NCBI GenBank assembly: GCA_000750105.3
Contig: JPHH03000076.1
Coordinates: 62,001 to 126,000 of the forward strand
DNA from: Tolypocladium sp. Sup5 PDA-1
Taxonomy: Eukaryota; Ascomycota; Sordariomycetes; Hypocreales; Ophiocordycipitaceae
Direction: 5' to 3'
Length of the DNA: 64,000 bases
Notes under the pieces: model-generated
Told to the model about the DNA's origin: nothing
Seen by the model: only the letters and a program-made list of their open reading frames with translations
The model's database searches: none
Shown here: one piece after another, positions 1-11,247 of the stretch
How positions within the stretch are numbered: the first letter of the stretch is position 1
Layout: the number at the start of each line of letters is the position of its first letter
Made by a program: the position numbers and the translations under genes

Positions 1-506
1 AACCGCCACCTCATCCTGAGACCCTGGCAGTTTGACGGTTTGACGCCTGCACCAGGACTCTTGGTAGAGGAACTGCGGCACCTGGGTACTTTTTCCGGAT
101 CCAGTCTCACCGACCAGAACAACGACATTGTTGCCGGGCTTGCGCAGAGCGGCTTGAATCTCGGAGCGATGCTGCCAGATGGGCAGCGCTCTGCGCGTCT
201 TGAGCAAGCCGGCGTCCTCCGTGTTCCGCGCCGGAGCCGGGCCGCCTCTTCTGCCTTGTTTTTCTGGCCGAGAAGTCGTCGTCGTGGTTTTTTTCCTTCT
301 TTCCGTCGGCGCAGGGTCTTCAGGCTTCTCCGTGGCTGGGGCTGGGGCTGGCTCCGCAGGTGTGGTGGTGGTCTTTGCGGGCTTGGGAGTGGGATCCAGG
401 TAGGCCTCTAAGGATATGGTTCTGCCTCCGATTGTGATGGCATTGGCGGGCTGCTGCTTCTTGCGCCTCTTGGATGGCTGTTCCACATTGCTCCCGGGAG
501 CAGCCA
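1..506 (-). CDS. DEAH-box ATP-dependent RNA helicase, 5' end only (partial)
   Basis: The reading frame opens at the ATG at 506-504 and stays open to the window edge, giving 168 residues of the N-terminus; the rest lies outside. A lysine/arginine-rich, low-complexity leader of about 105 residues precedes the helicase start: the LPIWQHRSEI block, then Walker A (GETGSGKST, about residues 132-140) followed by QVPQFLYQ. This block is diagnostic of DEAH/RHA helicases, which remodel RNA in splicing or ribosome biogenesis. The spacing and the ESWC after the Q-rich motif resemble the nucleolar Dhr2/DHX type, but with motifs II-VI missing the subfamily cannot be fixed. No intron is seen in the visible part. 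Confidence 0.85.
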
Positions 507-1217
507 TGGTGCTTGGGTAGTGATTTGGTTGTATGTGGGTGAGAGGTTGTTAAAGTAAAAGTTGCACGTTGAGGCAGGTTGGCGTATGAAAATTATGAGT
601 GCTGCGGTTTGAATGGCTGTCGCCCACCGGTACTTGCTCCACTAGCGTAGTTGCAGCACATCTCGAAGTACCTCTAGCTATCCTTCGCCTATAGCTGTGA
701 AAAACCTATGCAGAGGCGTTGATTTGAAATTTAAATGACGGTAAGAGAATAACCTAAGTATGGGAATGGTTGTACGATACTATAAGGAACTACTATTAGC
801 AGTCGCAAGGCATGGCGAGCAACGTTGACCGCCTCCAAGCAATGACAAGGATGTGAGATGGCGGACACTTCGACTGCGAGCCATGATTTAATCTATTGCT
901 CGCCATACCTATAAAACAAACGACCACTATTCTCTGTCTCGTAGTGCCGTCATCAACGATCATCATCGGTTCTTGGGGTCAACGGCTAATGGAGGCCGCA
1001 GCACATGATGGGCATCTCGGCAGACTGGCATAGCCAAGCTTCCACCAGAGCATCGAGAACTGATTGGTATGAATGCTCAAACTCGATTCATGCTACTGAG
1101 AATAGTAGGTTGCGCCAGGGAGCCGCTATATTGATATAATCGCAAATCAAGCCGTCGCCGTACCCAATGCAATCGTCTTTCCTAAACTGAAATGCGCCGC
1201 CAGAGCCCCCCGCCCCT
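507..1217. other. Intergenic, helicase promoter side / sec9 3' side
   Basis: There is no ORF with coding-like codon use. It is comparatively AT-rich around 715-790 and 1060-1150 and should hold the helicase promoter (right to left) and the sec9 terminator. No recognisable RNA gene or repeat was seen. Confidence 0.6.
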
Positions 1218-2650
1218 CTATTTGATCCGAGCCAACCGCTCTCTGTTCATCCTGGTGGCATCATCAACTGCGTCGCTCTGCGGGAAAACGTTAGCCGCCG
1301 AAAGAGAATGGATACTTGGAGGACGGGCCTGGCATAACCCACCTTGGTCATAATCCTGTCGATCTGGTTGTTCTGAGTTTCCACCTCCTTGCCGATGGCG
1401 CGGCCCACCATGTTCATCATGGATACCTGGCCCTCTAGTTCATCGAGGCCGTCGTCGATTTGGTCCTCAAGCTCGTCGGCGCCCTCTTCGTCGTCCAGGT
1501 TAAACTTTCCATAGTCCTTCTTGCGAGCCTGCTGTCGTGGCCTCCCGGCGGAGTTGATGTCCCGGAACGTCGTCTCCAAGCGCTGGTTTGCCGTAAACCC
1601 ATCGTGTCTGGTCTGTTCCCGCTGTTCACGCTCCGTCCGGTGGCGATTGAGGACGTCGTCGTCAGCCTTTTGCTGGCGCTGCTTGGAGGTGAAGGGATTG
1701 CCGACGTGGACGGCGAACATGCTGCGGTTCAGCGTCTTCAGCTCTGCCGCCCTGTCCTGGGCGACCTTGTTCTGGTTCGCGGCGAGATCGAGGTTTTTCT
1801 CCGTGTTGTGCAGTCGTTCTCCTTGTGCACCGAGCCGAGCGAGGGTCGCCTGGCCTACTTCATTTGCCTGCCGGGCCATCTGCACCGAGCGTGACACCGA
1901 CGAGGCACTCTCTTGCTGGACCTGTCTCTTCTCTGATAGGATAGCCTGGTATTCGGCCTCTTCCTGCTCCTCGGCCGTCAGCTCCCGCTGCTCGCCGTAA
2001 CCGCCATAAGATCCTCCGGCGGCGCCAGACTGGTCGTAGGAGCTGCCGGGCGCCGGGGCAGCGGGGGACGGCTGCTTCTGAGCCAAGCGCTCCTGGGCAC
2101 CAGAGAATAAGGCGTCTCGATTCTCATCTGGGGCGTTGTCGTTGGCGCGGCCGAATCCGCCATAGCCACCGGGGCCTCTAGCCCCCGCCGCCGGACTGTT
2201 GTAGCGATCTGGGCCAGGCTTATTTTCGTAGCGATTCGAGCCATATCCACCACCGGAGCCGTATCGGTCGGCGCCGTAGCCTGCAGGCTGAGAGGCACCG
2301 TAGCCGTTCCCATTGCTGGGCGGTGCCGGGGAGCCGGACCCGTATGCACCTCCCGCGCGTCCACCAGGACCAGCGGGGCCAGCACCGGGACCGGGACCGG
2401 GACCAGGACCAGCACCGGCTGGGAGCTGGCTTCCCGGTGGTCGCTGGCCACCGCCCAGGCCGCTGCGAGCCTGCTGGTACGGCGTTACGTTGGCATACTT
2501 TGCGCTGTCGGCATAGGGATCGTTGGCGCCCTGCTGGGCATAGGGGTTGTCCGACTGAGGGGCAGGGGATGCCTTCTTACGGCCGAAGAGGGCGTTGCGG
2601 CTGGCGTCGTCGCCATCGTCGCCCTTTTTGCCGAAGCCAAACTTCTTCAT
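1218..2650 (-). CDS. SEC9: Sec9-type t-SNARE (SNAP-25 family)
   Basis: Two exons: 2650-1343 and 1277-1218, with a 65-nt intron (GTGGGT...CTAAC...CAG); 455 residues. Reading through the intron without splicing would destroy the end of the second SNARE helix, so the splice is well supported. Sec9 supplies two helices (Qb and Qc) to the plasma-membrane SNARE bundle with syntaxin (Sso) and synaptobrevin (Snc) for exocytosis, which matters at hyphal tips. The N-terminus starts MKKFGFGKK and runs into a Gly/Pro/Ala/Tyr-rich disordered stretch to about residue 215. The Qb SNARE region is about 221-315 and the Qc region about 385-455, ending in RMNRERLARIK. No cysteine palmitoylation cluster or TM is visible, as expected for fungal Sec9. 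Confidence 0.93.
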
Positions 2651-3959
2651 GGCGTGTGCCCTGCTTGGTGATGGCGATCGTCGGTCGTCGGTCGGCTGGT
2701 CGAGGCTCGCGGAGTTTGTGGCTTCAACTTGCCGAGGACAAAGGGGATGTGAAGGAAGGAGGAGAGAGTGGTAGTGGAGGAGTTGGAGGATACAGGCAGT
2801 TACATACAGGCCTTACCCAAATGAGTGGAGCCGTTTGCGGTGGTGGGTTGCGGCTCAGTCAGTCTCAGGCTGTTTCGACCTGACCTCCGGGGCTTCGGGG
2901 GCCGCCTCCACCCTGTTGCAGGGTCGCGATCCGCTGAAGCCTGAGTACTAGCGCTGCAGCAGGCCTCCATCCATCAGCGCCACCGAGATTGGAGGCTCCG
3001 TCTCGCGTCCATCTCTTCAACACCGACTGAGCCACGAATGATGACGGGGGTGTTGCCGCTGGACAAATATAGCAACAGGCCGACAGTTGCTCGCGGCGCC
3101 CTCGAAATGCGATTCATTGATGGCATGTTGTGGAATTGTTTGTACTGATTGATTGGCCCCCGGGCCATGACGGGCACTTTACTCGACTCACCTTACGTCG
3201 AGGTACTTCTTACAGTCGTGCGACCCAGTCGCACCAGACCCTGTTTATCCGAGCTGGTTCTCGACCATTAATATTGTTTGCTTAGAGTCGACGTACGTAC
3301 TCGTGTGCTCGTCATGCTCCTCTCATCGTCGACATGCCAGGCCCTTAGGTGTGGCTGAGCATCCTCGCGTGGGCTGGAGATGGAGTGCGATGAGAGGCAG
3401 GCAGTCTGGGGCAGATCTGGGTCGCTCCACCCAGTCGGGGCCGCTGGCGATGAATCGTGCGAGCCCCCCTACTGGTAGTCCATACTCGTCCAGTACTTCG
3501 TACCGCTAGCCTGAGGCGTCCATCCAATGTCCTCAGATCATCCCAGATTCCCAACGACATCGGTGACCTGGCCGGCCTCTGTATCGATTGCATATATCTT
3601 ACCTGCCGGCTGGTCAAGCCGTTGCTGTAGGCGCACGAGCCATTGACGTTCCCCGACCCGCCTCGCGAGGCTGATTTAGTGCCTGTCCAGCACTAGGTAC
3701 CTATTCGCCGTCGACTCGCGATGACTCTTCACCACTGGCTGGCTTCTTCCTGATCCAACTCGGCCATCACTTTCCACCAGCCTGCGACTCTCAACATACC
3801 TTAACGCATTACTGCTCATCAAAATGATTATACGAAAAAACACGCAGTCGACACTTGGAAACAGAGTCCTTTGCTTGACAACAGCGCACCATCAACGTGC
3901 TTTACTACATACGACTTCCTATAACGCCTCATCCCAGCCTTAGTCCGGCCCTCTCCGCC
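2651..3959. other. Divergent intergenic region, sec9 / GTPase gene
   Basis: 1.3 kb shared by two outward-facing genes, so it must hold both promoters. One copy of the GTAC-TTC-GTAC motif lies at 3493-3503. Only short, non-coding-like ORFs are present. Confidence 0.6.
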
Positions 3960-6575
3960 ATGGCTTCCATCTTTACTTACGATCCGGATCCGCCGCACGT
4001 GTCCTCTCCTTGGCTCGCCCCCGAGGATGCCACCGGTCAAGCCCCTAAACGCTCTCCAGGCCCTGGGTTGTTGTCCGACTACGGCGTCACAAAGCTCCAG
4101 GCAGAGCCCCAGCAAGGCCCTACCGAATATAAGCTTCATTTGCTGCTGCGGCCAAGACGGGTGTACGCGTCCACGAGCACGACTGATCAAGCGGTAGGCT
4201 CTCAGCAAGCTGTGCCACGGGAGAAGAATCCCACGAAACCAACACCCGCGGTACCTGCAGCCTCCAGCCAACCCCGGCACGAGAGGCTCCAGCATCTGAC
4301 CACTCAGCTCCTTTGGCGGCTACAGCAATCATCTCCGTACCATGCCTCGAGCTCCAAGGAGTTGGCCATTCCGAGGCTGCCAGATGATAACGTCGATATT
4401 AACGTGCCCGTCAAGTTGGCGGCGCTCGTCCCGGGGCTCGAGGAGTCCAGGGGGGCGCTGTACGAGATCGGAGTTTCCGACGACGGCACCCTCGTTGGGC
4501 TCACCAAGGATGAGATGAGCGAGAGCATTTCAACCCTGCGCGTCATGGCTGCCAGCCTTGGATGCACCGTCGACGTGGTTCGCATGGTCATTGTTGGGGA
4601 GTGCGAATGGATCGAGTCGGCGGAGCTCGTCGACAACCCTGCCTCAACCCCCGTCCAGGAGACTAAGCACGGCAAGCTGTGGGTGGCAGAGGCTCTGGTG
4701 ACACCGAATCTCGGATTGCGGAATGACCCTTGGTGCGAACAGAGTGACTCAGGGGACTCGACGGGCGTGGGGGCCGCCAACACGCCAGAGCCGGTGGCAG
4801 TCCCGAGTCGTGGAAGCTCGGCGACGCCGCAGCTGCGGGTTACTTTGACCGGGCCTACGACCTCTGGCAAGTCCAGTCTACTTGGAACACTATCCACCGG
4901 AACACTGGACAATGGTCGAGGGAAGAGTCGTCTAAGTCTGCTTAAGCACCGCCACGAGATGGTCTCTGGTGTGACCAGCTCCATCGCCCAGGAGCTCATC
5001 GGATACAAGGACCAGGCTATTCTCAACTTTTCGCATGGCAACATAGAGTCATGGATTGATATCCACGACTGTGCCGATAATGGGAAACTGGTCTTTGTGT
5101 CCGACTCCGGCGGCCATCCACGCTACCGCCGCACCGTTCTCCGTGGACTCATGAATTGGGCGCCACATTGGAGTATCCTATGTATCGCTGCAGACGCAAC
5201 TGAGGAAGCGTCCAGCGGCGTCGGAGCGACGCCTTCAGCCCAAGACGTCTTGGGTGCCGCCGCGGCTGGGGTTGACCTCGTCAAGGCGCACCTGACCCTG
5301 TCGCTCAAATTGGATGTGCCCATGGCAATTGTCATCACCAAGTTGGACCTGGCGTCTAAATTAAGTGTACAAAAGACAATGGTCAAGGTCCTGACTGCCA
5401 TCAAAGAGGCGGGACGAATACCCAAAATACTTCAACCCGATCAAAGGCAACATGATGAGCTCAAGCACATACCACAGGAGGACCACGACAAAGTCCAGGC
5501 TATTGTAAACAGCATAACTGAAAGCGGTAGCTTGACCTCGTATGTCCCCATTGTGCTGACGAGCGCAGTCAAAGGTACTGGCATCGGGCTGGTTCACGCT
5601 CTGCTTGCGAGCCTGCCTTTGCCTCCACCACCGACGTCTCGAGACTATGTTGGGATGGCCCTGAACCCAGAGCAGCCGAAGTGCTTGTTCCACATTGACG
5701 ACACATTCAGCCTCCCGAGCTCGTACAGCGCCTTGGCCTCCGGTCCTGGACGACAGGCGGACCAAGGTGTTGTCGTGTCCGGCCACGTCCGGTTCGGGAG
5801 CCTCTCGGTCGGAGACATGATCGTGGTCGGGCCATTCCAGCCGGAAGATGAAGAGTCTCGTGGATTGGGATTGGCCATGGAGGACCGTCCATCGCCGGGG
5901 AGCTACGGCCTGTCGATATCGCATCCGTCGTCGGCTGAGCTAGCTCGAATAGCCATGAAGAACGCGGTGTCGGCGTCGGCGATCGCAGGAGAGTGGCACA
6001 AGGCACAGATTGTGAGCATTCGCAACCTTCGACTGCCGGTGCGAACTCTTGAGGCTGGTCAGGCCGGCTCGATCGGACTCGTGTTCGAGTCAGTCGCCGA
6101 CAACACCGCCTGCGCTGGTGAGATGCCTCGGGTACGGCGAGGCATGGTCCTGGCGATTCCATCGAAGCACATGTTGGACACGGGGCTTTCTCTGCAGGCT
6201 GCCAGCGGGTTCACCGCGACGTTTGCGGACCCGGGGATTCGATGCCTTACTGTTGGGTCGTTTGTGAACGTGTACGTCGCCAGTGTGCGAGCAGCGGCAC
6301 GGATTCTGCGGGTATCCCGCCATGGACGTGGTGGCGAGCTTGGGATGACAGCGACAGATGACATCGACGACATCTTTAGCCTGAGCGGAGAGATTGAGGA
6401 CACCGAGGGCGGTGACTCGCCCAGCAACCGGCAGGCCGGGGAAGTTTCCCTGGAGCTACTCCACAACAGAGAGTGGATCGAGATGGGCTCAAAAGTAATA
6501 TTGTTAGAGGGAGGAAGTCAGGACAGGTCGGGGCTTGAAGGGTATGTTGGGAGCGTTGTCGAGATTGTGGATTGA
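3960..6575 (+). CDS. GTPBP1/GTPBP2-like translational GTPase
   Basis: Single exon, 871 residues from the ATG at 3960. An in-frame non-ATG start 21 codons upstream is ignored because the ATG sits in a good context (GCCATGG). The GTPase core begins near residue 295: P-loop GPTTSGKS (about 298-305), a following LDNGRGKSRLSLLKHRHE block characteristic of the GTPBP1/2 branch of EF-Tu-like GTPases, G3 as DSGGH (about 382) and G4 as TKLD (about 460-463). EF-Tu-like beta-barrel domains follow to about residue 840. Animal GTPBP1/2 are linked to ribosome rescue and mRNA turnover; the fungal role is inferred only. The N-terminal 290 residues are poorly conserved low-complexity sequence. Confidence 0.88.
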   Translation: MASIFTYDPDPPHVSSPWLAPEDATGQAPKRSPGPGLLSDYGVTKLQAEPQQGPTEYKLHLLLRPRRVYASTSTTDQAVGSQQAVPREKNPTKPTPAVPAASSQPRHERLQHLTTQLLWRLQQSSPYHASSSKELAIPRLPDDNVDINVPVKLAALVPGLEESRGALYEIGVSDDGTLVGLTKDEMSESISTLRVMAASLGCTVDVVRMVIVGECEWIESAELVDNPASTPVQETKHGKLWVAEALVTPNLGLRNDPWCEQSDSGDSTGVGAANTPEPVAVPSRGSSATPQLRVTLTGPTTSGKSSLLGTLSTGTLDNGRGKSRLSLLKHRHEMVSGVTSSIAQELIGYKDQAILNFSHGNIESWIDIHDCADNGKLVFVSDSGGHPRYRRTVLRGLMNWAPHWSILCIAADATEEASSGVGATPSAQDVLGAAAAGVDLVKAHLTLSLKLDVPMAIVITKLDLASKLSVQKTMVKVLTAIKEAGRIPKILQPDQRQHDELKHIPQEDHDKVQAIVNSITESGSLTSYVPIVLTSAVKGTGIGLVHALLASLPLPPPPTSRDYVGMALNPEQPKCLFHIDDTFSLPSSYSALASGPGRQADQGVVVSGHVRFGSLSVGDMIVVGPFQPEDEESRGLGLAMEDRPSPGSYGLSISHPSSAELARIAMKNAVSASAIAGEWHKAQIVSIRNLRLPVRTLEAGQAGSIGLVFESVADNTACAGEMPRVRRGMVLAIPSKHMLDTGLSLQAASGFTATFADPGIRCLTVGSFVNVYVASVRAAARILRVSRHGRGGELGMTATDDIDDIFSLSGEIEDTEGGDSPSNRQAGEVSLELLHNREWIEMGSKVILLEGGSQDRSGLEGYVGSVVEIVD

Positions 6576-6717
6576 GAGGAAGCGATTCTCAGCGATGCTT
6601 TATAACCGCGCCCGTGTTTTGCGACCAGCTTAGATATTGGATTATTTTGGATATGTTTATTTGAGTTATCCCATGACGCCGTTTCCCATGCCCCGATTCC
6701 ATCACGTCCACATGATA

Positions 6718-7139
6718 TCAAGCCTTCACCAAGCCGTAGAACAAGGTCCACGTCAAGATGAAGCCAGACAGTCCACCGAATATGCCGCTCGTCCAAAAGT
6801 CCAGCGCGCCGTGGAAATAGCGGCCCGTGTCGAAGACGGATCGCTTCTCGGCCAGCGACTCGGGCGCAACTTGGACGGTGTAGAAGAGGAGCGTCGTGAT
6901 GGTGGACAGGATGACATAGAAGAGGAAGCCGCTGTAGGACTCGAGGCCGAGGATGCCAGCGCTGACGCCGAACAGGGACGCGGCTAGGCTGTGGAGGTTG
7001 GACAGAGTCTGGCGATGAGGAAGAAGTGTCAGCGTTGGGGTCTCTTATGCTGTAATGGGCAGACCAGGCGCACCTTGGAGTTGTGCATGACAGAGTCCTG
7101 GACGATGGGGTGGATCTGGTAGTCTCGTTCGGACGGCAT
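6718..7139 (-). CDS. EMC6: ER membrane protein complex subunit 6
   Basis: Two exons, 7139-7074 and 7008-6718, separated by a 65-nt intron (GTGCGC...GCTGAC...CAG); 118 residues, the normal EMC6 size. Exon 1 encodes MPSERDYQIHPIVQDSVMHNSK, joined in phase 0 to TLSNLHSLAASLFGVSAGILG, the family's conserved NSKTLSN junction. Hydrophobic segments cover about residues 29-50, 52-72 and 95-116. EMC6 is a core transmembrane subunit of the EMC insertase that inserts tail-anchored and multipass proteins at the ER. It ends 142 bp from the stop of the GTPase gene (convergent) and fires divergently from HEM12. EMC5 is encoded 27 kb away in this window. Confidence 0.94.
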
Positions 7140-7562
7140 CTTGGCTGCTGTGAAGTCGCTGTGAACTCGGAGTAGATGCGAAAATTGTCTGCGGTCTTTG
7201 AAGAGTGCAATGGCGCGTCGGTGGCTTGTCGCGAGCTGATCAGGGGAATGTCGAAGCGGGAAGCTCGAGCTGGCTGACAGGTCGGAGTTGGCGCATCTCG
7301 CAGCAGCCAGTGGTGGAGTACAGGGTAGCCAGCCGCTACAGTGTCCTGGTGCGGGCCGACAGCCTCCGGGCTCCGCTGCCGAGCGCGGTACGTACCTCCA
7401 CCGGCCTCGACCGTGTCGCGGGCCGAGGACCGCTCGTCGACGAATTCGGAAGTTTGGAATCATTGAATGGCGGGGTGACGGATACTACCCTCGTACTCTC
7501 CCATTCCGCTTCTTCTTCGCTCTGCTTCTTTCAACAAGCCGCCGAGAAGTTTTGCCGCAGAA
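7140..7562. promoter_or_regulatory. Bidirectional promoter region, EMC6 / HEM12
   Basis: 423 bp between two divergent starts, so both promoters must lie here. It has pyrimidine-rich stretches just before the HEM12 ATG (about 7495-7545). No specific factor site can be claimed. Confidence 0.6.
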
Positions 7563-8913
7563 ATGGAGCACTCCTTTGAACCGCTCAAGAACGATCTCCT
7601 GCTCCGGGCAGCGTGGGGTAAGCGGGCATGACGTGCATCATGTGCAACTGCTCCGCCAAACAGCCGCGCTGACATTCTCTACAGGTCAGGTCGTGGAGCG
7701 TCCGCCCATGTGGGTGATGCGACAGGGTAGATACGATGCCTCGCTGCCCCCAGTTGCATGGTTGGACACTGACAAAGACGCCCCCGAACAGCCGGTCGCT
7801 ACCTGCCCGAGTACCATGAAGCAAAGGGATCGCGAGACTTCTTCGAGTGCTGCCGCGACCCCGAGGTGGCCTCGACGCTGACCCTCCAGCCCGTGGAGCG
7901 CTTCGCCGGGCTGCTCGACGCCGCCATCATCTTCTCCGACATCCTCGTCATCCCGCAGGCCATGGGCATGGACGTCGAGATGGTGGACAAGAAGGGCCCG
8001 CACTTCCCCAACCCGCTCAAGTCGCCCACCGACGGGCAGTACCAGGCCGTGATGGACCGCGACGTCAAGGTCGCCGACGAGCTCGATTACGTGTACAAGG
8101 CCCTCACGCTCACGCGCAAAAAGCTCGCCGGGCGGGTGCCGCTGATTGGCTTCTGCGGCGCGCCCTGGACGCTGTTCTGCTACATGGTCGAGGGCGGCGG
8201 CACCAAGCTGTTTGCGCAGAGCAAGACGTGGATCTACAGGTATCCCGAGGAAACGAAGAAGCTGCTGCACAAGATTGCCGACATTTGCGTGGAGCATCTG
8301 GCGCTCCAGGTCAAGGCCGGAGCTCAGGTACGTTGACGACACATCAAGGCTGGTTCTGTTGACTGACAACGGGTGTATAGCTGGTGATGGTGTTCGACTC
8401 ATGGGCCGGCGAGCTGGGCCCCGCGTCGTTCCAAAAGTTTTCCGAACCGTACCTGGCGCACATTGCCCAGAAGCTGCCCGCGAAGCTCGAGAGCATGGGC
8501 CTCGGCCGCGTGCCGATGACCGTCTTCCCCAAGGGTGCCTGGTATGCGCTGGACTCTGCCTGCAATCTCGGCTACAACGTCGTGGGAATGGACTGGCTGC
8601 AGGACCCTGCCGCGGCCGTCAAGATCCGAGGGTCGCGCAACGTCGTCTTCCAGGGCAATGCCGACCCTGGCGTCTTGTACGGCACCAAGGAAGGCATTAC
8701 CGAGGCGGTGGAGCAGATGGTCAAGGGATTTTGGGTGGGCAAGAAGGGTTGGATTGCGAATCTGGGACACGGTGAGTATTCCTTGCGCGGAAAGCAACCG
8801 AGTGCGTCGGACATGAGTGGCTAACGTGCCCGTCTTTAGGAATCACGCCCGGCGTCGACCCCGACAACCTGAAGCACTTTTTCGAGGAAGTTCATCGACT
8901 GACCAAGAGCTGA
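7563..8913 (+). CDS. HEM12: Uroporphyrinogen decarboxylase (heme biosynthesis)
   Basis: Five exons: 7563-7617, 7685-7726, 7792-8327, 8381-8771 and 8840-8913; all phases fit and give 365 residues, the standard length. The enzyme removes four acetate carboxyls from uroporphyrinogen III to give coproporphyrinogen III in the cytosol and needs no cofactor. The first family signature, RPPMWVMRQAGRY, spans about residues 24-36 and is assembled across intron 2. The second, GFCGAPWTL, begins near residue 152. The C-terminus has GNADPGVLYG and ends in HFFEEVHRLTKS. All introns are short (53-68 nt). The gene is intact, and a second heme-pathway gene (Hem25 carrier) lies near 60 kb. Confidence 0.96.
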
Positions 8914-9361
8914 GGAGCTGTATTCAACTCGTATATATAAGCAGGGAAGAGGACGGAAGCATCTCGGACGAAACTAAAAGCAACGGTGGGACTAACAAAA
9001 GTGCTTACGATTTTAGGGTTCACCAAGTATTTAAGAGTAGAATTGTGTCCATAATCGCCTTACGTATATCAGTAAGGTATCGACCACTGTTTTTCCATGC
9101 CCGCCTGCCTCCCACTCAAGGTGGTATCTACAAAACGTCATCACTGCATAATATTCCATCCACATGGGCCTCCCTGCTTGCGCCAGTCGCCGCCCGTTGA
9201 TCCTGCGAACCCGTGTCCGGCCCAAGAGGGGCATGCAAGCCAAAGAGACTTGAACCAAGAACCGTAAAAGCCAGAAACAAAAATAACACCAACACTATGA
9301 GGGTGGGAGAAGACGCCGCGTCGGAAATGCAAGTGCAACAGTCTGCTGCAGAATAAATGCT
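8914..9361. other. Convergent intergenic region, HEM12 / DUF3602
   Basis: 448 bp between two converging stops; it should hold both 3' UTRs. It is AT-richer (for example 8920-9080), with no coding-like ORF. Confidence 0.6.
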
Positions 9362-9966
9362 CTAGGCCTTCTTGCCAAACAGCCAGCTCTTGCCCTTGGC
9401 GGCGAGCGACTCAGGGCCCGGGCTGGCTGGGCTACCGGTTCGGCCAGCGGTGGCGGCGGCGGCAGAACCGTCATCGACGACGGCCTGCTCGCGGCTCGTC
9501 TTGCGCGCCAGGTCGGAGCCGCCCTCTTCGGCGTCCCGGAAGATGTTGCCCGCGCCACCGCGGCCGGCGTACTGGGCGCCGGAGCTGAATCGCCGGGGGA
9601 CGCTGCGCAGGCCACAAGTCAGTTCCGAGAGCATTGAGAAGACGAGTTGGAGTTCATCAGAGAAGGGGGGGGGGGGACTCACCCGAGGACGTCCTGGCGC
9701 CGGCGCGTCTCATCGGGGTCGTCGTTCTTGGCCATGTTGCCGGTGCCGCGGCGGCCGGTGGTGACGACGGGCTTCTTGAGGACGGGCGTCTCGAGGTCCG
9801 ACGGCTTGAGCTTGGGCGACTGGCGTGCGTCGGCCATGTTGCCTGCGCCGCCGCGGCCGTGCGAAGCCATGGCCGACGACGTCGCGGGCCGCTGCGGCTG
9901 CGGCTGTTCTTTCTGCTGCTGCTGCTGCTGCGGCTCCTGCTGCTTGTTGCTGGCGCCGGACGTCAT
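9362..9966 (-). CDS. DUF3602 family protein with GRGGAGN repeats
   Basis: Two exons, 9966-9683 and 9602-9362; 174 residues. The intron (80 nt) begins GTGAGT immediately followed by a run of 12 C. The protein is hydrophilic, with a poly-Gln block at about residues 9-18 and three copies of a G-R-G/R-G-A/T-G-N-M/I motif: HGRGGAGNM, GRRGTGNM and GRGGAGNIF. These repeats define the fungal DUF3602 family of small, probably disordered proteins of unknown function. The C-terminus is basic (KGKSWLFGKKA). No signal peptide or TM is seen. A function is not assigned. Confidence 0.85.
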
Positions 9967-11247
9967 GCTTGCGTCTTGGGACGGGGGGCGATCAAGTAGC
10001 GACGCGACGACGGTATAGTATATGGACTGGCGCGTGCGCCTTGCTGGATGGCCAAGTCGCTAGAGGAGCGCTGACGAGAGAGGCGAGCGGGGTGGTGTTG
10101 TAGGGTTGAGAGGGACCCGGGCGAATGCGCTTTTGTGGTCGGCGGATGGCTGATGGAGTAGCCAACAGGGCGAATTCGAAAAGTTGTCTTGCGAAAGGAG
10201 TGCGTGAGGCTGGATGCGATCGCAAAAGGCAGTGAAAAGCTTTGAGAGGGTGAGGAGGGGACCGATTGCGGCGGAGGCGCACTAACCCAAGGCGACGCTA
10301 ACAATTTGGCGTGAGTCGTGGTGTCGTTTGTAGTTGGCCGACAAACGACCGACTCGGTGTTGCCGCGCGCCAAGAAGCTTGTCTTTAAGCATACGGATGA
10401 GCCAAGAAGGAGTCCACCGTTAGGTACTCCGTACGTCGTGTAGACTCGTGTTGAGCAGAACGGCCTGAACATGATACATGTAAGAATCGCGTGCATAGTT
10501 TGACTGTAGTGCAGCAGTTTTCTCCATCTACACGGCCTGCAGACTAATTGCGTCAGAATGCCATTGCATATCGTACTCGGCACCGTCAATTGACCTAATC
10601 CAAGCGGCGGCAAAGGGTATGTGCATTGCCGTGTCATCTTTGAACCGCCAATGACTGCCGACCTCGAGCAAGCGGCATCGGCGTCATCCGTGTCGCATTG
10701 TGTGCAAAGCAACAGCGCTTCGTCAACCCGTCCCTCCTGGACAGCCTCATCTACACAACCGCATCCTTCAGTGCAACATCCGCACAATGACCAACTAGAT
10801 TGGCGGGCCTTAACAGCCGCGCTGGAGCTGTGCATTGCCATACCAATCCGGGTCAACCCTGGCAGCTTCCTTCAGCCACTTCTCCGGTGGCTGCCCGTCT
10901 GCTCGTCTTCCTGGGCCATGGCTCGAGGTTGTGTAAAGCTCGCGCTTCACCTCCTTTTCGTCGAGACGTCGACTCTTTACCCTCTGTCTTCTCGCCCGTT
11001 AGTCGTTTCTGGCGTCTCTTCCACATGAGCTGGTGGTTCTGAACCACCCATCCCAAAATGACCGAAAGGGGCCTCCACGGGACCTGGGAAACGGTGGGCA
11101 ACGAGCAACACCTTTGTCCGTCAACGGCTGCATCATTCGCGAGCGGCCTGCAAAATAACACCCGAATTCCGTATGCAAAGCTGGCTGCTTGCTGGCTGCA
11201 GGTCGACGACGAGGCGGGCCAACGTTGGAAGCACATCTGCTCAGGGC
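9967..11247. other. Intergenic, DUF3602 promoter side / velB 3' side
   Basis: 1.28 kb. It holds one perfect GTAC-TCC-GTAC motif (10424-10434). A long minus-strand ORF crosses it (9963-10856) but lacks coding codon bias and family resemblance, so it is not called. No RNA gene was seen. Confidence 0.55.

Noticed and set aside
4304..5044. 246-codon minus-strand ORF
   Set aside because: Antisense shadow of the GTPBP1-like gene, whose motifs are convincing.
9963..10856. 297-codon minus-strand ORF
   Set aside because: No coding codon bias and low-complexity Cys/Ser-rich translation; it overlaps the DUF3602 upstream region in another frame.
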